Assembly (NCBI GenBank): GCA_964625335.1
Contig: CAZVBE010000018.1
Span: 1-45,185 of the forward strand
Reading direction: 5' to 3'
DNA length: 45,185 nucleotides
From: CAZGUG01 sp964625335
GTDB lineage: Bacteria > Bacillota > Clostridia > Ch29
Positions within the stretch are counted from its first letter, which is position 1, and each line of letters starts with the position of its first letter. Below are positions 15,385 through 23,777 of this stretch, piece by piece. Below the pieces are notes generated by a model. That model ran no database searches and was not told where the DNA came from. It saw nothing but the letters and a program-made list of their open reading frames with translations. The translations under genes were made by a program, and so were the position numbers.

Positions 15385-16566
15385 TCAGCGTCTGTCAATG
15401 CATTCAAGCAACCTGTCGATTTCTTCTTTGCTATTATAATAGTGCGGGGATATCCGGATACCGCCTATACCCGAAACATATCTTAAGGATATAAAAATAC
15501 CTTCTTTATGTGCGCTGCTTACCAGTTCTCTTTCCTTTGATATGCCTTCTTTTAGACGGAAGGTGCATATCCCGGAACTGTGAATGTCAGTGTCGCTGCT
15601 TAATATCTGCAGTTTCCTTTCTTTCAGCCCCCGGAGGAGATAATGGTTCAGATTCCTGACCTGTTTTTCTATATTTGCCATACCGTATTCGAGGATAAGC
15701 TCGATATTTTTGTTTAGTCCTGTTATACCCAGATAATTGATTGTTCCGCCGGTTTCAAATTTGCTGGCGCTTTGGGTTATTACAAGGGGGTCGAAGGGAC
15801 TTCTTTCAGGGGATTCCAGATAGACCTGCCAGTTTCCATCCGGAGACACTGCATTGAAATACCCGTAGAAGCCTGGTTCGAGGTCCCCAAGCAAATCCCG
15901 GCGAATATACATAAACCCTGTACCGAAGGGGTTCCTAAGCCATTTATGACCTCCAGTACAATACACATCAACACCCGTGTCCTCAAGGTCAACCTCAAGG
16001 GCTCCCGCTTCCTGTATACCATCCACGATTAAACAGGCTTCGTACTGCTTTGCAAGCTTTGCCAGGGTTTTGATATCAGTCCGGTAGCCGTTGATTTCCT
16101 GCACCGAACTGACAACAATTGCCCTGGTCCGGTGATCGGTTGCCCTGTCGAAGTCATCCAGGGTGATATGACCGTTTTTCGTTTTTACCCTGCGGATTTC
16201 AAAACCGATTTCCTGCTGGCGTTTACGCCAGCATAAAACATCCGAAACAAACTCCAGGTCACAGATAACAATATTATCATCTTTTGTAACGGGAAGGCTT
16301 TGGGCAATGAGTCCCAATCCGTGGGTGGTACTTTCTACCAGACAGATTTCTTCACTACTTACGTTAAACAGTTTAGCTATGTTTTTTCTGCATATGTCAG
16401 CGCTTTCATAAATACTGACTGTGAACTGTGTGGGCGGAACTGTCATATGAGCAAACTGATCTGCGTTTTTCTTAATAGCTGCGATGACTTTTTCCGAAAC
16501 CAGTCCCATGCAGGCATTATCCAGATAAGTGATTTCTTTGGTACTGCCGGCAGATTTGAGTTTCAT
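15385..16566 (-). CDS. Class V PLP-dependent enzyme (isopenicillin-N-epimerase/CsdA-like)
   Basis: A 393-residue fold-type-I PLP enzyme with cofactor aspartate D182 (LIVDGIQEAG) and Schiff-base lysine K208 (TGGHKWLRNPFGTGF). It ends IRISPHYYNSKEEIDRLL, much like the BMC-linked class V enzyme, and also lacks a visible desulfurase-type C-terminal cysteine, so it belongs to the same broad subgroup. It has no N-terminal EutQ-like module or linker, so it is probably cytosolic. The precise reaction is unknown. GAGTGAGG lies eight bases upstream of the ATG. It follows the threonine-aldolase-like gene by 97 bases and may share its transcript. Confidence 0.85.
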   Translation of the reverse strand: MKLKSAGSTKEITYLDNACMGLVSEKVIAAIKKNADQFAHMTVPPTQFTVSIYESADICRKNIAKLFNVSSEEICLVESTTHGLGLIAQSLPVTKDDNIVICDLEFVSDVLCWRKRQQEIGFEIRRVKTKNGHITLDDFDRATDHRTRAIVVSSVQEINGYRTDIKTLAKLAKQYEACLIVDGIQEAGALEVDLEDTGVDVYCTGGHKWLRNPFGTGFMYIRRDLLGDLEPGFYGYFNAVSPDGNWQVYLESPERSPFDPLVITQSASKFETGGTINYLGITGLNKNIELILEYGMANIEKQVRNLNHYLLRGLKERKLQILSSDTDIHSSGICTFRLKEGISKERELVSSAHKEGIFISLRYVSGIGGIRISPHYYNSKEEIDRLLECIDRR

Positions 16567-16663
16567 AGCATAACCTCACTCGTTTTTATTCTATTATACA
16601 CATGTTTTGGAATAAGCATCAAGTATGGTTACTAATAAGCCGGATTGGTGTAGTGACGGTATA

Positions 16664-17698
16664 TTATGCATTATTGAAAAAAGCCTGTGCTGTCTTAAGG
16701 GCAAAATCCACATCCTTTGTATTAACATACTTATGGGTTACAAATCGTATGGTTTGATGGTTAATCGCTCCTGCTAAAACGCCCCTTTCCTTAAACATTT
16801 CAACAATCCCGTGGGCATCATAAAGCGTGTTTCCAACATCGAGCATTACTATATTGCTATCTATCCCGCCCTTTACATCCAGTCCTTTGATGTTTCTAAA
16901 CCCTTCCGCGAGTTTCCTTGCATTGACGTGGTCCTCTTCAAGCCTTTCTGTCATTGTCTTTAACGCAATGAGCCCCGGTGCTGCAATGACACCGGCCTGC
17001 CGCATACCGCCGCCAAGCATCTTGCGATATCTCCTCGCTTTGTCAACGAATTCTTTGGTTCCTGCCAGAATTGATCCCACAGGCGCGCACAAACCCTTGG
17101 AAAGGCAGAACATGATGCTGTCGCAATATTGGGTAATAAGGCGCACATCGCATTCCAAGCAGGCAGCCGCATTGAATACCCGTGCACCATCCATATGAAT
17201 AGGCAATCCCCTTCCCAGCGCCCATGAGTGAATGTTGTCAAGTTCTTCCAGGGATGCTACAACACCGCCTGCCATATTATGTGTATTTTCAATGCATACA
17301 AGACCTGTTTCCGGACAATGAATATCCGATGGGCGGACCGATTTTTTTATGTCCCGTATATCCATCATACCCCTTTTTCCATTTAATGGCCTTGTCTGCA
17401 GCCCAGACATAAAAGCTGCTCCTCCGACCTCCGCATTGTAAATATGCGAGTCTTCCTCCAGTATCACCTCCTGGCCCCTCCGGCAGTGGCATAAAAGGGC
17501 AATTTGATTACCCATGGTTCCCGATGTCACAAAAAGAGCCGCTTCCTTTCCAACCTTTGCCGCGGCATATTCTTCAAGGGCTTTAACGGTTTTATCTTCC
17601 CCATAGACATCATCACCCACTTCGGCTTCATACATGGCTTTTCGCATTTCTTCAGTTGGTACCGTTATGGTATCACTTCTAAAGTCAGCTCTTTTCAT
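16664..17698 (-). CDS. ltaE: Threonine aldolase-like beta-eliminating lyase
   Basis: A 344-residue PLP enzyme of the low-specificity L-threonine aldolase family, which splits threonine to glycine and acetaldehyde in the cytoplasm. It begins with the family hallmark DFRSDTITVPTEEMRKAM and EVGDDVYGEDKT; the cofactor aspartate is in HMDGARVFNAA (about D170) and the Schiff-base lysine in CLSKGLCAPVGS (about K201). Normal family length. ATG 17698 follows GGAGGG; the open frame upstream is ignored because it has no ribosome site and runs into a hairpin. It may act on threonine or another beta-hydroxy amino acid. It lies downstream of the antiporter gene. Confidence 0.88.
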   Translation of the reverse strand: MKRADFRSDTITVPTEEMRKAMYEAEVGDDVYGEDKTVKALEEYAAAKVGKEAALFVTSGTMGNQIALLCHCRRGQEVILEEDSHIYNAEVGGAAFMSGLQTRPLNGKRGMMDIRDIKKSVRPSDIHCPETGLVCIENTHNMAGGVVASLEELDNIHSWALGRGLPIHMDGARVFNAAACLECDVRLITQYCDSIMFCLSKGLCAPVGSILAGTKEFVDKARRYRKMLGGGMRQAGVIAAPGLIALKTMTERLEEDHVNARKLAEGFRNIKGLDVKGGIDSNIVMLDVGNTLYDAHGIVEMFKERGVLAGAINHQTIRFVTHKYVNTKDVDFALKTAQAFFNNA

Positions 17699-17791
17699 AT
17701 AAATCCCTCCAATTATTACTTTATTGCCTGGTTGAACGGCCGGCCCTTTAAAATAGGTTGCCTGTTGAAGCAAATACGCCGGAAGTTGAAA

Positions 17792-17828
17792 GGCATACCC
17801 TAATACTCTCAAGTTATTAGGACATGCC
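17792..17828. repeat. Strong intergenic inverted repeat between antiporter and aldolase genes
   Basis: GGCATACCCTAATAC pairs with GTTATTAGGACATGCC around a short TCTCAA loop, with about three mismatches in 16 positions. It lies in the 217-base gap between two minus-strand genes. On the minus strand no T-run follows, so it looks less like a simple terminator than a processing or stabilising hairpin; on the plus strand TCTCTTCTT follows. Confidence 0.5.
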
Positions 17829-17915
17829 TCTCTTCTTCATAGCTTTATTGGATTTCCGCTGTTTGTTCTGGTTTGTGAAGGGTTATTTTATTAAGGCTTT
17901 ATGGGGCATTGTTAT

Positions 17916-19370
17916 TTATATTTTTTCTGATTTGGGCTGTTCTTTTACTGCCTCGCCCGTTGGTCCCTCATACTCTCTTCCCCAGCCTGTGGCGACCGAG
18001 AATCCCAAAACAGCGAACAGTACCATCGGATGATAAGTAGAAAACGCGATTGTAATCGGACTAATTGTCTCTATAAAGGCATACTCAGCCTGAAGGCCTT
18101 GTATTACAATCACAACGATGAAAATAAATGCGCTTATAAATGGTACCAGAACGGGTATAGTACTGGCAAAACCGTCCAACAGGTTTGCTCTTCTATAGGG
18201 GTGCAGATTGACAGTTTTGCCTACCTGGTTTGCAATGGGCCCAAACATGATGATTGCAGGACCGCTTGCCGAGCCCAGGGACAGGGAGGACAGCATAATA
18301 CCTATGGCAATACATATTTCTGCACCGGCAGCAGTTTGTGCCAGTTTGCTGTTGACAATGGCATCAATAATTCTGTCCATGGTACCGCTTGCATTCAATA
18401 CGCCTATAATTCCAAACAAAGATATACTAAAAACCACAAGGCCAACCATGTTTCTTAAACCGGTGTATATAAAGCCGCTCAGCACCCCGTCTTCAACATA
18501 CATGATATCCTGGACGGAAATGATACCGAATAACAAACCGATAATAGTCCCCGAAACAATACCGCAGGTAATGGCGGTAAAAATCTCCCTTGTCCTGATT
18601 GCAACGTACAGCAGTATGGCAACCGGCATAAGCATAATCAGGCCCTTTGGATTCATGTATTGCTGAAGTATATCTCCGGCGCCTTCTCCGACGGTCCCGC
18701 CACCGCCAAAAATCAGGTATAAGACAAAAGCAACACCTGCTGCTGTGACTGCATATTTGAATCTTGATGCAACTACGCCGCCGATGTCCGCATTGCCTTC
18801 CTTGTTTTTATATGCCTGTGTTGCTGCGGAAGCTATGGTTGTATCCGAAACAGGAGCCAGATTGTCACCGAATATGGCACCGCTTAGAATAGCACCTGCC
18901 AACAGTGCGGGATTAGCTCCAAGCAGAATACCCGACGGATATAGAATAGGGAAGGCAGAAAACAATGTACCGATAGAAGTACCTGTAGCTGTGGCAATGA
19001 TACAGGTTGCAGCGAACGTGAACGCTGTAAAAACACCGCCGGATAATCCGATTGAATTGCCAAGCCAGACGAAGCCCTGGGCAACACCGCTTTTTGCCAT
19101 AAGTGCTGTAAAAATGCCTACAACAATAAGTATCATAATCAGGACAGCGTTCATTGGAGAGGAAACCCCGGTAATTACCGCATCCCAGTACTCCTTCCAG
19201 TTTTTGCTAAGGAAGCTGCCGATAATGAGGCCTATCAAGCCACCCATTGCCAAAGCATCCATTTCAAATACTTTATATATTACAAAGAATGCGATACAAA
19301 ATGCAATGAATATTGCCATGGGTATGATAGCCATTTTATTGCCCCCATGAAACTCAAGCTGCTTGTTCAT
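17916..19370 (-). CDS. nhaC: NhaC-family Na+/H+ antiporter-type transporter
   Basis: A 484-residue membrane protein with about twelve predicted helices and the ion-transporter landmarks of the NhaC family: ATGTSIGTLFSAFPILYPSG near residues 130-150, GAILSGAIFGDNLAPVSDTTIASAATQ near 165-190 and SLSLGSASGPAIIMFGPIANQ near 360-380. NhaC-type proteins exchange Na+ for H+, and relatives exchange malate/lactate or tyrosine/tyramine, so an organic-acid or amine exchange role is possible given the neighbouring amino-acid enzymes. ATG 19370 has AGGGGG nine bases upstream. It is probably the first gene of a group with the aldolase and class V enzymes. Confidence 0.88.
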   Translation of the reverse strand: MNKQLEFHGGNKMAIIPMAIFIAFCIAFFVIYKVFEMDALAMGGLIGLIIGSFLSKNWKEYWDAVITGVSSPMNAVLIMILIVVGIFTALMAKSGVAQGFVWLGNSIGLSGGVFTAFTFAATCIIATATGTSIGTLFSAFPILYPSGILLGANPALLAGAILSGAIFGDNLAPVSDTTIASAATQAYKNKEGNADIGGVVASRFKYAVTAAGVAFVLYLIFGGGGTVGEGAGDILQQYMNPKGLIMLMPVAILLYVAIRTREIFTAITCGIVSGTIIGLLFGIISVQDIMYVEDGVLSGFIYTGLRNMVGLVVFSISLFGIIGVLNASGTMDRIIDAIVNSKLAQTAAGAEICIAIGIMLSSLSLGSASGPAIIMFGPIANQVGKTVNLHPYRRANLLDGFASTIPVLVPFISAFIFIVVIVIQGLQAEYAFIETISPITIAFSTYHPMVLFAVLGFSVATGWGREYEGPTGEAVKEQPKSEKI

Positions 19371-19832
19371 TTTTATTCCCCCTTACAAATTTATTTTTGA
19401 AACAGTGCACGACGCTCACTTATACCTATTCGTCAGCTCAGTCCCCCTCTCCTCAAAAATTCTAACCACTACCGCTTCGCTATACGTCAAGGATTTGTTT
19501 GAACCGTGAAACAGACAAGATAAAAATACATACCGGATATGTTGTGTGATGCATTTTTGAAGCATTCAATAAATCTTGATATATGAGTGCTTGTTTCTTG
19601 TCACTCTATCATATAAATAGAATTAAAAATGTAAGATAATTTACAAAATCCATTACTGTAGTCTAAATTATACATATTAACAAAAAAGATTTGTAAGGTA
19701 AATATATACAGATAAAAACAGAAGCGCCGCTGATAGAATTATCTCATCCATAAAACACCGATTAGAACGATATTCATAACAGGGGGGACTTTTTAGCGGC
19801 GGGTGCGCATAACAATATTTAGTTATTGGCAT
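19371..19832. other. 462-base A+T-rich intergenic region
   Basis: No gene is visible. It holds a TTGAA-GCA-TTCAA palindrome at 19557-19569 and an overlapping larger inverted repeat (AAGCATTCA at 19560 with TGAGTGCTT at 19584, one mismatch in nine). These could belong to the promoter region of the antiporter gene, but no clear -35/-10 pair for it was found. Confidence 0.4.
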
Positions 19833-19861
19833 TTGACAAAAACCCCTTTGAAAAGTACAAT
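19833..19861 (+). promoter_or_regulatory. Predicted sigma-A promoter of the CGGC-domain gene
   Basis: Perfect TTGACA, a 17-base spacer and TACAAT, followed about 68 bases later by the TTG start at 19930. One of the best promoter matches in the window. Confidence 0.75.
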
Positions 19862-19929
19862 GATATTGGAAGATACCCGAAGGTGCAAATTTGGTTTCAA
19901 CGTATTCTATTTCAAAGGGGGGCTATGGG

Positions 19930-20376
19930 TTGGAAGACAAAGTGAAGGTCGGCATTATTATTTGCAACCGGTATCATAGATGCGCAGGGGGAAAGTGCCT
20001 GAGGGCGTTAAGGAACAGGGAAGGGGCCTTTGGTTTATACAAAGACAGGGAAGTTGAGCTGGTGGGATATGCCACATGCGACGGTTGTCCCGGAGGCAAC
20101 GTGGAGTATGCTCCGGCAGAGATGAAGAAAAACGGAGCACAGGTAGTACACCTTGCAACGGGGCTTGTGGTCGGATACCCGCCCTGTCCCAGGATTAACT
20201 ATTTTACCAGGTACATAAAAGAAAAATTCGGGCTGGATACGGTGGTGGGAACCCACCCGATACCGCAGAACTATTATGATACTCACAGCGAGCTGGCTAC
20301 CTGGAACTCTAAAGTATGGCAGGAGACAATAAAAGACGTCATCTGTGACGAAGAAATGCGAAAGGCTTATGATTAA
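19930..20376 (+). CDS. CGGC domain-containing protein
   Basis: A 148-residue cysteine-rich protein of the CGGC-domain family found in anaerobic bacteria and archaea, proposed to bind metal; the function is unknown. Visible cysteine motifs are ICNRYHRCAGGKC near residues 12-24, YATCDGCPGG near 48-57 and VGYPPCPRINYF near 81-92. The start is the TTG at 19930, seven to eight bases after AAAGGGGGG; another TTG 39 bases upstream has no ribosome site. It has its own promoter and terminator and so is monocistronic. Confidence 0.85.
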   Translation: MEDKVKVGIIICNRYHRCAGGKCLRALRNREGAFGLYKDREVELVGYATCDGCPGGNVEYAPAEMKKNGAQVVHLATGLVVGYPPCPRINYFTRYIKEKFGLDTVVGTHPIPQNYYDTHSELATWNSKVWQETIKDVICDEEMRKAYD

Positions 20377-20378
20377 GC

Positions 20379-20405
20379 AAAACTCCGGGCATTGTCCGGA
20401 GTTTT
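20379..20405 (+). terminator. Terminator of the CGGC-domain gene
   Basis: Ten-base perfect stem AAAACTCCGG / CCGGAGTTTT with a seven-base loop, ending in its own T-run and followed by GGTTTTA. Confidence 0.85.
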
Positions 20406-20501
20406 GGTTTTACGATTAATTATAATTAATACTTCCATGGCAAAAGGAATACGGATATAGCCGTTGAAACAATAATATACAGTAAAGAAGGGGGAATGCG
20501 A

Positions 20502-21659
20502 ATGAGTTTGTTCGAGAGCTTTGAGTTTATACTTCCGACCAGGATAAGTTTCGGGTTAGGGGTTGTCAACCGGCTGACCGGCGAACTGGACGATATCGGG
20601 GCCGGAAAGGTAATGATAATAACCGACAGGGGTATTGTCAGAGCGGGACTGCTGGACGGTGTTATAAGCCTTATTAAAGGCCGGTTTGAATACGCCGTTT
20701 ATGATGGTGTAGAGGCGAACCCCAAGGACCGCAATGTTGAAGAAGCCGCGGCGCTTGCCCGGGACATGGAAGCGGACTGCATTGTCGCACTGGGGGGCGG
20801 CAGCCCTATAGATGCGGCCAAGGCGGTATGTGTGCTGGCACTGCAGGGGGGCAGGGTAAAGGACTACAAAGGCAAGGGAAAGATTAAGGATGAGTGTCTG
20901 CCGCTTGTAACTATACCCACGACTTCGGGCACCGGCAGCGAGGTTACCTTTTCATCGGTTATAACCGACACCCGGGAGAACTACAAATTTACCATAAAGA
21001 GCCCGGCAATAGCCGCCAGGGTGGCGCTAATCGACCCCGAACTGACTTTGACGGTGCCGCCGGCTGTCACCGCTTCCACCGGTATTGATGCTCTTACCCA
21101 TGCAATAGAAGGCTATACGGTTAATGTCACAGAGCCCATTGCGGAAGCGCTGGGACTTTATGCGGCAGAGCTTATTGCATCCAATATTAAAGAAGCGGTA
21201 CATAACGGCAGCAATATAGAAGCCCGGTCGGGAATGATGCTGGGAAGCCTTCTGGCCGGTCTGTCTTTCAGCCATTCGGATGTGGGATCGGTGCACTGTA
21301 TGGCCGAGGCGCTGGGGGGCATGTACGATGCGCCCCACGGACTGTGCAATGCCATACTGCTGCCCTACGTAATGGAATACAACCTTCCGGATGTGGTTTA
21401 CAAATATGCCAGGATAGCCAGGGCCATGGGAGTGCAGCATAGCGACGACGGGCAGGCGGCCATCCTCGGGATTGAAAGGATTAGAGAGCTTTCGAAGGAG
21501 ATCGGGCTTCCGTGTTTTGACAGCCTAAAGGTCAGAAAAGAGGACCTTGAAGAACTGGCTGCAATGTCTGCAATAAATATATCCACCGAAAGCAATCCCA
21601 GAAGGATTGACAAACAAGGATATTTGGAGCTTTTCAAAAAAGCTCACAGTGAAAAGTAG
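20502..21659 (+). CDS. Iron-containing (type III) alcohol dehydrogenase
   Basis: A 385-residue NAD(P)-dependent dehydrogenase of the iron-activated family. The nucleotide site GGGSPIDAAKA is near residues 93-103, TIPTTSGTGSE near 136-146, and the metal-binding region includes DALTHAIEGY and HCMAEALGGMYDAPHGLCNAILLP with the conserved histidines. Such enzymes interconvert alcohols and aldehydes; substrate range is broad. ATG 20502 lies seven bases after GGGGG; the in-frame ATG at 20496 sits on the ribosome site. It stands alone between two terminators. It could reduce acetaldehyde from the nearby aldolase, but that link is only positional. Confidence 0.93.
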   Translation: MSLFESFEFILPTRISFGLGVVNRLTGELDDIGAGKVMIITDRGIVRAGLLDGVISLIKGRFEYAVYDGVEANPKDRNVEEAAALARDMEADCIVALGGGSPIDAAKAVCVLALQGGRVKDYKGKGKIKDECLPLVTIPTTSGTGSEVTFSSVITDTRENYKFTIKSPAIAARVALIDPELTLTVPPAVTASTGIDALTHAIEGYTVNVTEPIAEALGLYAAELIASNIKEAVHNGSNIEARSGMMLGSLLAGLSFSHSDVGSVHCMAEALGGMYDAPHGLCNAILLPYVMEYNLPDVVYKYARIARAMGVQHSDDGQAAILGIERIRELSKEIGLPCFDSLKVRKEDLEELAAMSAINISTESNPRRIDKQGYLELFKKAHSEK

Positions 21660-21702
21660 TTTATCCTTAGGGGTAAACTACCGGATACGAAGACCGAAAG
21701 AA

Positions 21703-21722
21703 CCGGGGTTTTATCGCCCCGG
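21703..21722. terminator. Bidirectional terminator hairpin
   Basis: CCGGGG pairs with CCCCGG around an eight-base loop in the gap between the convergent dehydrogenase and HD genes. CTCTCTTAATT follows on the plus strand and GGTTCTTTC on the minus strand. Confidence 0.6.
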
Positions 21723-21739
21723 CTCTCTTAATTAGCAGC

Positions 21740-22321
21740 TTACAGGTTTCCCTTAAGCCCAATTTCTTCTGCCACCTTTTGCATTCCCTTTATGGTCTCC
21801 TCAATAACCTCATCCAGCTCCATGCCCAATAAATCCACACCCTGCTGGATTATACCCCTGTCAACGCCTGCGGCAAAATGGCTGTCCTTCCATTTTTTCT
21901 TGACGGATTTTTTCTTAAGGTCAAGTATGCTTTTGCTCGGTCTCATCAGGGCCGTGGCAGTTATCAGCCCGGTCAGTTCATCGATTGCATACAGCACCTT
22001 TTCCATTTTTTCTACCGGCTCGACATCGCTGCATATATTCCATCCGTGGCTCTGTATCGCCCTTATGTAATCCCCGGGCCAGTTCCTTTCGGTTAGAATT
22101 TCTTTTACCTTTTGGCAGTGCCGGTCGGGATACATTTCATAGTCCAGGTCATGTACCAGCCCCACTATACGCCATTTTTCAACGTCGCTTTCATTAAAAA
22201 GCTCTGCAAAATGGACCATGACGGCTTCAACGGTCAGCGCATGGCGGATCAGGTTTTCGCTTTTATTGAATTCGGTTAGCAGTTTATAGGCCTCCGACCT
22301 GTTTGGAATTTTAGCTCCCAT
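21740..22321 (-). CDS. HD-domain protein (predicted phosphohydrolase)
   Basis: A 193-residue cytoplasmic HD-superfamily protein. The metal ligands are visible as H in LIRHALTVEAVM, the HD pair in GLVHDLDYEMYPDRH, a histidine in AIQSHGW and an aspartate in AIDELTGLI. Relatives hydrolyse nucleotides or other phosphates and the family is often annotated HDIG/hydrolase; the substrate is unknown. ATG 22321 has AGGAGG eight bases upstream. It converges with the alcohol dehydrogenase gene. Confidence 0.88.
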   Translation of the reverse strand: MGAKIPNRSEAYKLLTEFNKSENLIRHALTVEAVMVHFAELFNESDVEKWRIVGLVHDLDYEMYPDRHCQKVKEILTERNWPGDYIRAIQSHGWNICSDVEPVEKMEKVLYAIDELTGLITATALMRPSKSILDLKKKSVKKKWKDSHFAAGVDRGIIQQGVDLLGMELDEVIEETIKGMQKVAEEIGLKGNL

Positions 22322-22469
22322 TAATAAAACCTCCTTAATTGGTAGACAGCAGCTTCTATGACTTGTCCTATTAGTTATATATTTTAATGAACGCGGGCCA
22401 GGGAGTCAAGGGTACCCGTTACATGATGCGGCCGCAGGGTCTTTTCAGGCAGACTTTGCCCTAAACAAA

Positions 22470-22490
22470 AAGACCCTATTTAAGGGTCTT
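22470..22490 (-). terminator. Terminator overlapping the stop of the 48-residue gene
   Basis: Read on the minus strand, AAGACCCT-TAAAT-AGGGTCTT followed by TTTTGTTTAG. The stem is eight base pairs and perfect, and the gene's TAG stop lies inside the loop and stem. Confidence 0.8.
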
Positions 22491-22622
22491 GTCATTGTAT
22501 TTGTGCTCCATCTCGTTGATAATATTTATATTTTCGTCAACCTTTTTTTTAAGATTACCTGTTAGTGCGAGCACAGTGAGAACTACTATTGCTGCGAGTA
22601 AATAATACATAAATTGCCCCAT
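22476..22622 (-). CDS. Small membrane protein, 48 residues, unrecognised
   Basis: A short frame begins MGQFMYYLLAAIVVLTVLAL, a single clear membrane helix, and continues with a charged tail (NLKKKVDENINIINEMEHKYND) likely to form a short coiled helix. GGAGG lies nine bases before the ATG and a perfect terminator overlaps the stop, so the frame is bracketed by real expression signals. I do not recognise a family. The next gene upstream on the minus strand is the YbaK-type gene more than 1.1 kb away, beyond the CRISPR array, so this is probably monocistronic. Confidence 0.65.
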   Translation of the reverse strand: MGQFMYYLLAAIVVLTVLALTGNLKKKVDENINIINEMEHKYNDKTLK

Positions 22623-22913
22623 CTAAGCAAACCTCCATTGATGTTTGAATTCATTATAACACAGGCATAACAGTATTAGAATGAATAATTATGTAGGAAA
22701 ACAAGGGGCAGGGGGGAAAGAGAGCGGCGGCAGAGTTGGAACCGCAAAGTGTCGTCTATCCCCAATAGCGTAGAATACTATGGAGAGCGACGATACTGTT
22801 TATTGTTTGGAAAAGCAGGGGACAAGCGGTTTTTAAATAATTGAGCTAATGAGGGAGGAAGCTCCATAATTATAAAGAATAATATATATTAAGCAAGACA
22901 AGGCATAAATGGG
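22623..22913. other. A+T-rich region between the small membrane gene and the CRISPR array
   Basis: No gene is visible. Because the repeats read left to right end in ATTGAAAC, the leader would be expected on this side; the last 90 bases (about 22830-22913) are A+T-rich as expected of a leader. A promoter for the small gene would also lie here. Confidence 0.4.
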
Positions 22914-23209
22914 GTATTTAGTCTACCTATGAGGAATTGAAACAGACTATTCCTCCGTCTGAGGGAAAACCGGCAGTCAGTATTTAGTCTACCTATGAGG
23001 AATTGAAACCCCCAAGGTGCTGTAAATGAAGAAGCGCTATTTAGAAGTATTTAGTCTACCTATGAGGAATTGAAACTACCAATATAAGTACACTTACCCT
23101 CTACTTTAGTTTGTATTTAGTCTACCTATGAGGAATTGAAACTGGGATTGGCGGGGGCATTAGGGGCATTGCAGATAAGGTATTTAGTCTACCTATGAGG
23201 AATTGAAAC
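22914..23209 (+). CRISPR. CRISPR array, 5 identical repeats and 4 spacers
   Basis: Five identical 30-base repeats beginning GTATTTAGTC and ending GGAATTGAAAC start at 22914, 22980, 23047, 23113 and 23180. The four spacers are 36, 37, 36 and 37 bases (22944-22979, 23010-23046, 23077-23112, 23143-23179). The ATTGAAAC end is typical of type I-B and related type III systems in Clostridia. No cas gene is present within the window on either side. No degraded sixth repeat was found after 23209, which is consistent with recent or conserved maintenance of the repeats. Confidence 0.97.
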
Positions 23210-23281
23210 CCATATTGTTCTTTATGCTCTGTGGCTGTTTTTGGTACAATGATAACCGAGCGTTCCGGAACTTAAAAAACC

Positions 23282-23310
23282 CTGCATAAAATGGAAAAAC
23301 TCCATTGCAG
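23282..23310. repeat. Hairpin downstream of the CRISPR array
   Basis: CTGCA-TAAA-ATGGA-AAAAC-TCCAT-TGCAG folds into a ten-base-pair stem with a four-base bulge. No run of T follows on the plus strand. Role unknown. Confidence 0.4.
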
Positions 23311-23443
23311 AACACTTTTGTTTATTATCATATTGATATGCCTTAACAAAGTTGATTTGATCAATATTTTCCAATAAGCACTATCTCCCGAGTGTTTTCT
23401 TAACGTTAATATAATAATATCAGCATTGATGATACATTTATAA

Positions 23444-23641
23444 ATAATTGAATATATAGGCAAAGAAGCGTTTTGCAGTGAGTGTGGGAATGAGATATTG
23501 GGGCAGAATAAGGCTAAAATTACTATAGAGAAAAAACTGATAGGAGGATACTTTAACAAAATCAAAGCTAAACACAGCATGTTAAATATTTCAGACATCA
23601 GAGATTACAGTACAAATCATTTTTGCGAAATCTTTAATTAG
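23444..23641 (+). pseudogene. Decayed gene fragment (C-terminal piece with a zinc-ribbon-like CxxC)
   Basis: An open stretch of about 65 codons follows an in-frame TAA at 23441 and ends in TAG at 23639. It has no ATG, GTG or TTG near its beginning and no ribosome site. The translation contains FCSECGNEI, a lysine-rich middle and ends SDIRDYSTNHFCEIFN, which looks like natural protein rather than random codons. I read it as the surviving 3' end of a larger gene. The family is not recognised. Confidence 0.45.
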
Positions 23642-23777
23642 TTCCTTCTAAGAAAGACGGGCCAAAAGGCTGAAAATATATATAAACAAAAAGGGTCCCC
23701 CGTGTCTTATGGAGAATCTTTAAGGCGGATAAAACCAAAGATAACCACAGGAGGGAACCCCTTTTCCTTCCCCCCAG

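Noticed and set aside
23272..23598. Minus-strand frame of 108 codons after the CRISPR array
   Set aside because: Hydrophobic, no ribosome site, and antisense to a more protein-like plus-strand fragment. Probably spurious.
23690..23767. Inverted repeat AAAAAGGGTCCCC / GGGAACCCCTTTT as a terminator
   Set aside because: The arms match imperfectly and are separated by more than 50 bases, so a functional hairpin is doubtful.
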